Below, one piece after another: positions 9,933-17,500 of a stretch of DNA of 22,500 nucleotides. The stretch is taken from assembly GCA_000320545.1 (NCBI GenBank), contig ADNK01002202.1, positions 1 to 22,500 on the forward strand. Reading direction: 5' to 3'. Position 1 is the first letter of the stretch. Each line of letters opens with the position of its first letter. This DNA comes from Bigelowiella natans CCMP2755 (Eukaryota; Cercozoa; Chlorarachniophyceae). A program made the position numbers and the translations under genes. A model generated the notes under the pieces. It was not told the origin of the DNA and searched no databases. It worked only from the letters and a program-made list of their open reading frames with translations.

Positions 9933-10305
9933 TGTGTTTCGGCGTGTTCGGTTTTGCGAGACTATATTCCGTTGATACCCGTGATTTTATCCCCAAATAT
10001 GCATTAAATGGAATAAATCGGGAGTCGTATAGGCTAAATTTCCCCCTTTCACAACCATAAAGGTAGTATTTTATGTATTCTCGCGTCTGACTAAATAATT
10101 CCGCTCGAGGCAACGGGGCTAGTCGGTCAATATTAATGCAAAAAATCTTTGAACATGGTTAAATCGGCCTATATTTCTTAATTGACTGTCTAAATCCCGG
10201 TAGTACATTTGGACGGTTGCCCTCCACCACCGATTTTTGACACAGTAGCCAGATTTTTTGGACGCAAGCGAGACTCGTGCAAAATAAACGCCATCGTCAA
10301 AACAA
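9933..10305. other. ALAS upstream region
   Basis: This lies 5' of the ALAS start on the minus strand and should hold its promoter. I see no TATA box or other element that I can name. No convincing coding frame. Confidence 0.4.
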
Positions 10306-10575
10306 TCAACAATAAATCAATAAAATGGCAACTAGATCCGGTGCAAAAAAGGTGATATCGCTGGAAACAATGCGTCTATTTTCAGGTGTGAGCTTGCTGC
10401 ACTGTTCGTGGCAAAAAAACAAAAAATAGGTTGGTGCCGACACCTGAGAATTTTTAGGAGCTATCAATCGTCTCTGAGAAGACTCCTGAATTTTCTTCTG
10501 CGCTGCCGCTACCGCCTTCCTCGACTGTTCCTTTTTGCAATTTTTCAGGTTGTAAGATCTTGATAGATCAGCCAT
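10306..10575 (-). CDS. Unrecognised small ORF
   Basis: From an ATG at 10575 the frame encodes 89 residues. The first 44 are Lys, Gln, Ala and Ser rich and probably helical (segment RKAVAAAQKKIQESSQRR), and the rest is mixed and hydrophobic at the end. A donor-like CAG/GTGTCG (near 10443) could splice to an AG about 42 nt on, in frame, or to a later AG at 10361-10360 that opens a different 59-codon frame. The stop would then differ. No family recognised. The position, between divergent ALAS and the VDE-like gene, offers no functional clue. Confidence 0.3.
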   Translation of the reverse strand: MADLSRSYNLKNCKKEQSRKAVAAAQKKIQESSQRRLIAPKNSQVSAPTYFLFFCHEQCSKLTPENRRIVSSDITFFAPDLVAILLIYC

Positions 10576-10981
10576 CGCCCTTCGAACATTGATCTACTTT
10601 CCTTCAAATAGCAAATTTTAACAAAAATACGATCTTTATTCTGGTAGATCTAGCTTGTAGGAAAAGAAAAAATCTACGATAATACTTTAATTTCAAACTG
10701 ATGCCAAGCGGCATATTTCGTAAATCCAGGTACTACGACATGAGAAGGACTAATATTTTGCAACTTTGGGTCTTGGAATTGCACGGTGCTATTGAATGAT
10801 ACGTTTACATATATCTTAAAAAAGGCATCTATTACCCTGTTCAACAGGGTAATACGACTCGTAGATCCTGTTGAAAGGAAGGATAAGTCGCAGGATATAA
10901 ATGGCCTTTATTTAATACTTACTACGACAAGGCTGAACATTCCGAAAGCCGAAGGTCCCCCCCGGTTCCCTGCAAGAGAAT

Positions 10982-12832
10982 ATGCGACCCACTGTAGCAG
11001 CCCTGATACACCTACTCGTTCTATTCAAAGGTTTTCGACATATGTATATATTCATAGGAACATCTCTCCTAAGGACTAGTCATATGACCTGACCTAATAG
11101 ATTGTAGAATGAAATCGGAATGGGAATTATTAAAAGCCAGCCCGTACTCTCTGTTCAGTTTAATGGTTTCGAATTAATAATTTTTTGTTTCTTTCACTAA
11201 GGTTCCTTCGGGCAGCATTCTGCTCATAAACCGAATGCAAAAGAGACACTTAACTGCATCAAAAATAAGGTTTAAAGCTGCTGTGAAACTTTGGAGTATT
11301 TACTGATCTCTCGCGTTCCTGAACTTTCTTGCTTGCTCGGTTTTAATGTTCAGTGTCCCGATAAGTTTTACGCCTGCTTCTTCGACAAAGTTTGCAGTAA
11401 GTCTTTTACTTCAAATCTGCACAAGTTATGGAGGATGATATGTTTCCCCTTGTTTCCAGTGAAAAGTGCGAAATGCGTCCAAGATTGCGACAGCAAGCCG
11501 AAGGATGAGCAAGATGCTTGTCGGGTGCAATGTTTGGCACATCTAAAAGACAGGCCACAGGTGTCGATTTAAACATATTATTTATGCTCCAAATTGTGAT
11601 GTATGAATGTTCGAATATTCTACTCAGCTTGTCGAAGGAATCTTTGACTGTTCCCTGGAGAAAAAATGTATTCAGGGCCCTCCATTGGGTACCTAACCAT
11701 TCACAAAGCTTATTTGCCTATAATATCATTGGACATCACGGTACTAATGGGATTCTTTTAGGCCCACCTGGTGCTCAAGTCGTTAATTGCAATCCGCAAC
11801 AGGTGCAGCTATACTTCACGAACTCCGCTCACCCTAAGATATTATAACGCTGAACCTACGTTGTTGTCGTGTAGGATGCGTGTAGCGGAGATGCAAGTTG
11901 CTGGCAATGGAGGAAATGTGTCGGGGTAAACTGCATCTCATCGGTAATACATTCCGTATTCAAACATCTGTATGTGCCAGGCTTCCCATTGTCGCACGTT
12001 CGACATTGGCTGTCTTAGCGAATGTGAAGCTCCAGACTACAAACCAGGTGTGGTCGTCTCTACCCCTCCGCGTTTCATTGAAACTTACACGTTAGCACTT
12101 TTGGTAACCAGATAACAGCACGCTAATGCTTACCTACTGTTCAATGAAAACCAAACAACAAATCATCGTGCCTGCCAACGCACCAGCTGAGAGTCCTGAG
12201 GCAGCAGCGGGGGGTTCCAGTGGTCGGGCCGGCAGTGGATCAGTGGTACTACTTCGGAGGGAATAGTAAAATAAAATAACATGAATTTGCACGATGAATT
12301 CTGAAATCAACAGGATAGGGGGGAGGAGTGGGGAGGGGGGGGGGAGGTGAAGAGTAACATTATTCTTGTTTCAATTAGCCCTCAAGCGACGGTGCTTCGA
12401 AAAAGAAAATCAATACGTTGGCCTGGTAACTTGCTAAGATTGGTTTTTCGAATAACCACACACTGAATAGTATACTTCAGGGTCTTCGGTGGCCTTGGAA
12501 TAGCATTTGCAGCACTTGGGTCGATATATTTTGTGAAGCGGTCCTTTTGCAAAAGGAACACTGAAACGTTACACGAGTTGGTGAGAAAGTTTTCTTCTAA
12601 CATTCGTAAATGTGAAGTTTCAGCAAATTTTATACATTCCGAATTCAGGTGGGCATGTCGGCTGTAGAGGAGGAGGATGTAGATGGTATTGACCACGAAG
12701 CTCTCCCAGGTAACGTTTGGATATAATTTTATTCTCTCACTAAATTTTGACATTTAATTTTCAACAGCTGAAGAAGGAGAAGAAGAAGAGACGGCACTTG
12801 AGAAAGAACTAAAAAGATCAGAGTGGGATTGA
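10982..12832 (+). CDS. Predicted type I membrane protein with VDE-like Cys-rich domain, no lipocalin domain
   Basis: I assembled 13 exons: 10982-11030, 11202-11269, 11354-11396, 11460-11560, 11628-11688, 11762-11802, 11875-11925, 11981-12047, 12187-12245, 12379-12425, 12481-12580, 12649-12709 and 12768-12832. All introns are GT-AG (55-171 nt), every phase matches, and the total is 270 codons plus TGA. Residues 1-17 form a signal-peptide-like start (MRPTVAALIHLLVLFKG). Residues 35-101 hold ten Cys spaced C-x4-C-x6-C-x5-C-x5-C-x3-C-x10-C-x3-C-x16-C-x5-C. Up to the eighth Cys this closely follows the N-terminal domain of violaxanthin de-epoxidase as I remember it, including a DExxxCxxxC stretch. 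Residues 117-153 carry seven more Cys in similar spacing. A Ser/Gly/Ala linker, a transmembrane helix (about 191-214) followed by KR, and an acidic tail ending SEWD complete it. The VDE lipocalin domain is absent. A partner or substrate cannot be read from sequence. The first and ninth junctions are the least certain. Confidence 0.65.
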
Positions 12833-12881
12833 GCAGTAATTGTTATTATGTATAGAAAGAAATTTTGCACCTCGATTTTAA

Positions 12882-12887
12882 AATAAA
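12882..12887 (+). terminator. AATAAA polyadenylation signal
   Basis: AATAAA lies 50 nt after the TGA of the VDE-like membrane-protein gene, in an AT-rich context. The position suits 3'-end formation of that gene. Confidence 0.5.
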
Positions 12888-13726
12888 TGTAGAATTAGAA
12901 TGACTTCGCATTATTCCAATGATAGCAAGCGAGTACAATCTTTCCAAATGGCCAAGTCAGCATGCATCTGGAAATTATAAAGTTCATGAGTTGACACTTA
13001 ACATAGAAATTTGGAGCTTTTGTGGCGCATAATTTCTCCCATGGCGCGCAACCAAAGCCTGCGCATCCATCCAACAGGAACATGTTATATTGCAAATGAA
13101 GGAATGTATATTGTAACGCCTGCAAAACCTCGAAACGTGTGATGTAATGTGTGCACGCATGCTAGCATGTGTGTGTTATGTGTGTGTGAGTGTGTGTGTG
13201 CGTGTTTGCGTTTGCGCGTGTGGTGCATGTGCTGGCGCGCACAATCTGCAATGCGCATCAAGCTTCTCGATCAGTGTGTGTCAAACACACATTGACAAAC
13301 GATGGGCCGCGTACGTCCGGCTAGCTAGCTCCAAGCTAGCTAGCCTCAATGAGGCCCACGCTAGCTAGGTAGCCAGCACGCATGCCAGCACATCTGGACA
13401 TCCTAGATGCACGAACGCACAGACGATCAGCAATGCATGCCACTAGCATGGTGTGTGTGCACCTAGCTAGCTAGCTGTGCTAGCTGTGGGTCGTTTGTGG
13501 ATCTAGTCAACTAGTCAAGTGTTGTCAGCATGTCCACGTGTCTAGCTGGCTAGAGATGTGTGCACGTTTTGCATCGTCTTGTCAGCTGACATGTTCACAG
13601 CCATTTTGTTCAGATTCAACCATGGACTCAAATGGTGTGTGTGCATGCACGACCATGCCAGCATGCTAGCATGTGTAGGCGTGCTAGCGTGTCTGGAACA
13701 GGCACATCACACATTGCTTCTTGAAC
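12888..13726. other. Intergenic, TG-rich then CTAG-rich sequence
   Basis: 12888-13140 shows no feature. 13141-13230 is rich in TGTG. 13321-13691 contains roughly 19 CTAG tetramers by hand count, several fused in TAGCTAGC palindromes, resembling the island at 7007-8034. No convincing coding frame. Confidence 0.6.
13321..13691. repeat. Second, smaller CTAG-rich island
   Basis: Clusters of CTAGCTAG at 13321-13375 and 13463-13485, with scattered copies up to 13691. It has the same word style as the large island but is mixed with TGTG and GCATGC. Confidence 0.65.
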
Positions 13727-13783
13727 TGTTCAAATTGGCAAGGGGGTTTCACTCCCCCGGGTTTTGGTCCGCATCATGCTCGG
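13727..13783 (+). repeat. Left arm of a 57-nt imperfect inverted repeat
   Basis: It matches the reverse complement of 20362-20418 at 51 of 57 positions without gaps by hand alignment. Both arms contain a G5...C5 pair and the word GGGTTTTGGTCCG. The arms enclose the LTR retrotransposon and about 970 bp of non-LTR sequence, consistent with an older element with terminal inverted repeats. Confidence 0.8.
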
Positions 13784-14083
13784 CGGTTTTGCCCCGGCGT
13801 CAGCCGGGAAAATTTTTCGATTTCACCCAAAAAAATGCAAATTTTGTTCAAATTCCTCAATGTTTTCTTCAAAAACCATCCACAAAGTGTCCAGTGAAAT
13901 TGCCCAAGATGCACATTGGCGGAACTCTTGGCATCGTGTCACTGGGATGTCTCAGATGTGCCCAACCCACTTCCCTGGCGCATGCAGATTTGATCAATGC
14001 TTTGTTCATCATTCCCGCCCTTTCCATCGATGTGTGCACCAGCGTGTGTGACTGATCACGTGCGCAGCGTCGATCATCCAGTC

Positions 14084-14110
14084 GTGCGCGACGTCGCGAC
14101 GTCGCGACGT
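14084..14110. repeat. Short CGCGACGT tandem palindrome
   Basis: Almost three units of an 8-bp CGCGACGT repeat form overlapping palindromes. It lies about 90 nt before the LTR element. Confidence 0.7.
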
Positions 14111-14193
14111 GTCTAGCTTCAATTTGATGATGAAGTGACAAGTGTGCATCAGAGTGGGAAGCTGTGAGTGCTTGCGTGCGCGCGCGCTGGGCA

Positions 14194-14197
14194 CGCA
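14194..14197. repeat. Target-site duplication, left copy (CGCA)
   Basis: CGCA directly precedes the 5' LTR and recurs directly after the 3' LTR (19914-19917). If the last LTR base is counted with it, the duplication reads as 5 bp (ACGCA). Confidence 0.8.
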
Positions 14198-14523
14198 TGT
14201 AGCGCGTACCACTACGCGGGCACAAGTCACGTGCGACAACAAAGGGGTTGTCGCGGATATAGAATATAGATAACGTAGATATTAATACAGCATAGGCACG
14301 TGGGTTCCGGCGGGACTCATGGCAGCACACCGGAAGTGTGCTGCCCCACGTGCGGCGGCATTCGCGAAAGCTTCGCGAATGATTACGCAGTGCACGATTT
14401 AATAAAAATATAATCTTTAATAAAAATAAACACAACTCTTCAAAAGGAAGCAAACGTGCCTTTCCCCCCCCCTGCCTACTTGTGCACGTAGCGCCTCGGC
14501 CTGTGAACACCTTACGCGCAACA
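14198..14523 (+). repeat. 5' LTR (326 bp)
   Basis: It starts TGTAGCGCG and ends GCGCAACA. It contains three inverted repeats: 14233-14240 with 14247-14254; 14321-14330 with 14336-14345, enclosed by 14296-14303 with 14346-14353; and 14360-14368 with 14372-14380. Three AATAAA words (14401-14430) follow and could serve as the poly(A) signal. It should hold the element's promoter, but I see no clear TATA box. Confidence 0.95.
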
Positions 14524-14528
14524 ACCTT

Positions 14529-14545
14529 TGGCTTCCACACACGGG
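14529..14545 (+). other. Candidate primer-binding site (weak)
   Basis: TGG, the complement of a tRNA CCA end, begins five bases after the 5' LTR and is followed by CTTCCACACACGGG. I could not match it to a specific tRNA acceptor stem. An internal-tRNA or other primer is possible. Confidence 0.3.
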
Positions 14546-14562
14546 AAACGATTTGACTAACA

Positions 14563-17500
14563 ATGTCACAGCAGCTAGAAGAACAGCAGGACTTTGGCTC
14601 GCAGGCCGTGCAAGGGCACGAGCAGAAACAGGAAAGGAAGGGCGATACGGACGCTAAGGAAGGAGGAGGAACACCTCCACAGGCACCGCCGGGACCAGCA
14701 CCCGGGATTAAGAAAGCAGATGCAGCAGCAGAGGCACTGGAGAACTTCTACGAGGCGGACGACGAGGACGTGGCCGCCGAAAGCAAGAAGGTCGTAATGG
14801 CATTACGAGCCTTGCGACCCAGGGCGAGCAACTACGCCAAACTGAAAGTATCGATAGAATACAAGTATCAGACACATGATGTTTGGGCAGCTATCATGCA
14901 GGACATCATGGATTACGAAGCAGACTTACCTCCAGAGTGGGCAGCTTTGTTTAGGAACGACGGGGGTCTGGGCGCCTCGCGGGGGACGACCCAGAGCACC
15001 GTCAAGCAGCAGCAGCCGGTACAGCGGAACACCCAGTTCATGTCTGTTAAAACAGCACCGGTTATGATAACGAAATACAACGGGAAAAGAGGTGAGGCAA
15101 GGAGGTGGTGGAAGAACGCTAGGAGTATACTCTGCGACTTTACCCCTAACCCCACCGAAAACGACAAGCTCAAATGGCTAGCTATAATAAAGCAAGCCAT
15201 GGACCTTTACGAGACAGGCAGGACCCGGATCAGGCAGCTAGAGAAAATACACACTACAGTTAGTGGGCTACGAGACGTTGAGGCGATAATGAAGGCTTTT
15301 GTAAATGAACAGGATGCTAACTCCCTACCCCAGGCTATTAGAAAATACAGAGCAATGATGCAGCATGAGAGAGAACCTGTTAGAGACTTTGCCACGCGCT
15401 TCCAGGATATGATCGACGAACTACATGATTTTAATTACAACACAGGTGATGATCAGGCAAGGTTTGAAGAGTTCAAGTTAAAGATAAAGGAATCCACTTA
15501 CGTTACGGAGAAAGGCTACACCACGATGGAGGCAGCAGTGCAGGCTATATCCCTACGCGAGCAGGAGCAGGACCGCAAGTTTACCAGCCCTAAGGTACCT
15601 GGCATAGGAAACATTAACGCTATTAAGCCGCAGCGAGACTGGTACAAGGACAGGGAAGGTAACCGACGTTGCGGATACTGCTCACGTAAAGGGAAACACA
15701 CCGCTAAAGACTGCAGAGACAGGAAAGAAGGACGACCCAGGATGACGATCAGGCAGCTCAACGAACACTACGAGAAGTTAAAGAGAAAGAAAGGCAGAGG
15801 ACAAGGATATAACAACAGCAAATGGCAAGGCAGCAACAACGGGAAGAACAATAAATATAAGAACAAAAAGCAGAACAGTATCAATGCTATACAGCAGCAG
15901 ATAAACGGAATATTAGATCACCTTAAGCAGGCGCCGACGAAGACAGCAGTACCAGCAACGCAGGACCAAGACAAGCCCATGACCCTAGACGACATAAAGA
16001 ACTTAGGAGTATGCAACATTAATGACGAAGACGCTAACAGGACTATCAAAGTTGCTATGACCAAGGTTAAAGTTAAAGACAGCTACGGAGACTACAAGAA
16101 ACTACCTGCCCTTTGGGATAGTGGCAGCATGCCGAAGTCCTTCATAAGCCTAAGCACAGTAAGAAGGTTAGGACTATTGGATCAAGTGACTAAGAAAGAA
16201 CGTAAATATGCTCAAGCAGACGGAAGCTCTTCCATGAAGACCGTCGGTGAGCTAATGCTAAAGCTACAGATACCTGGCAGCGACGCGGAGACCCAAATCA
16301 AGACCCGAGTAGCCATGACTTTATCCATGGAACTACTCCTCGGACAGGATGCCCTAGAAAAATTAGGGGGGATCATATCATTCTACAATCACAAGATATA
16401 CTTTGCTAAGTTGCCAAAGAAGTCAGGCAGGACCATCAGCCAGAACATGATACGGCTTGACGAGTGGACCTCTGAGTCAAGCGTTAATGCGTTAGAGTTT
16501 ATGGACCTAGCGGACAACAAGCTACCTACACCTACCGAGCTACGGAAGAAGAACCCCGGCAAGACCATCCGACAGATAACGGAGCTACTGGACAAGACCC
16601 CCCCAGCTGATGATTGGGATATCGACAAAGGCAAAAAGTACATTAATAAAATATTAAACGAGAAGTACTCTGACATCACCAAGCCGACGACGAAGCCCTC
16701 CAGCAAGCTTACCCCAGTAAAGATCGAGCTAAAGAAGGGATACGAAGAGTGCATCATCAATGACCCAGAACATAGGCGACCGGAAGCGGACTGGGAAAAG
16801 ATAGAGTGGCAGATCAATGAATGGGCAAAGGAAGGGAAGATAGAGCCAAGCAACTCACCATGGAACGTGAGACATGTGCTAGCTAAGAAACCTACTTACC
16901 CTTTCTTCCGCCTGGCGCACAACTTCATCCGCCACAACCGAGTAATAAAGAGGATCCAGACACCTACACCAAGGATAGATGACGTTATTGAACACGTCAT
17001 AGGATACAAATACTACTCTTCCCTAGATAAAAATGAATCATACATGCAGACACCCATCCACAAAACCTCCCGCCCCATTACCGCGTTCTCCAGCAGGCAC
17101 AGGAAGTGGCACTTCGTCGTATTCCCTTACGGCCTAAGCATATCAGGGGATGCGTTCAGTAGTCAGAACTACAGGGCATACACACATGATGGGATGGCGT
17201 CTGTGTTGTGGGTGTTTGTGTTTGTGTATGTGGATGATGACATAATATGTACCAACACAGTCGTCGCTCAGATCTTCCTCCTGGAAAATATATTTATTAG
17301 GTTTGCACACTTCGGTTTTACTATTAGACTGCAGAAGTGTACATTCCTAGCTACAAGAATCAAGTGGTGTGGATATTACCTGGAGCAAGGCCGCATCACC
17401 CCAAACCCCGAGAAAGTAGCAGCACTACAGCAAGCCCCTAAACCTAAGAATGCAAAGGAGTTAAAGTCATTCTTGCAGACTGCAGCTTGGATACTACGTA

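Noticed and set aside
9718-10113. 131-codon minus-strand frame upstream of ALAS
   Set aside because: Different frame over ALAS exon 1 and its intron; the ALAS frame has ATG, CP motifs and correct splice phase.
10324-10384. Plus-strand exon with ATG in good context (MATRSGAKK...) and a GTGTGA donor
   Set aside because: Every phase-matching acceptor that I tried leads quickly to a stop, and a minus-strand ORF overlaps it.
11107-11165. Alternative start of the VDE-like gene at ATGs near 11109 and 11120
   Set aside because: It would need a 36-nt intron before 11202, and the peptide is not signal-like; the ATG at 10982 gives a signal peptide and the right phase.
12314-12346. A 33-nt G-rich exon in the VDE-like gene (phase 0 on both sides)
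   Set aside because: It would leave a 32-nt intron, far below the others (55 nt or more); joining 12245 to 12379 directly works as well.
12382-12753. 123-codon minus-strand frame
   Set aside because: Antisense to the transmembrane and tail exons of the VDE-like gene; no recognisable content.
13869-14540. 223-codon minus-strand frame over the 5' LTR
   Set aside because: It runs through LTR sequence and repeats as a truncated copy at the 3' LTR; no protein family.
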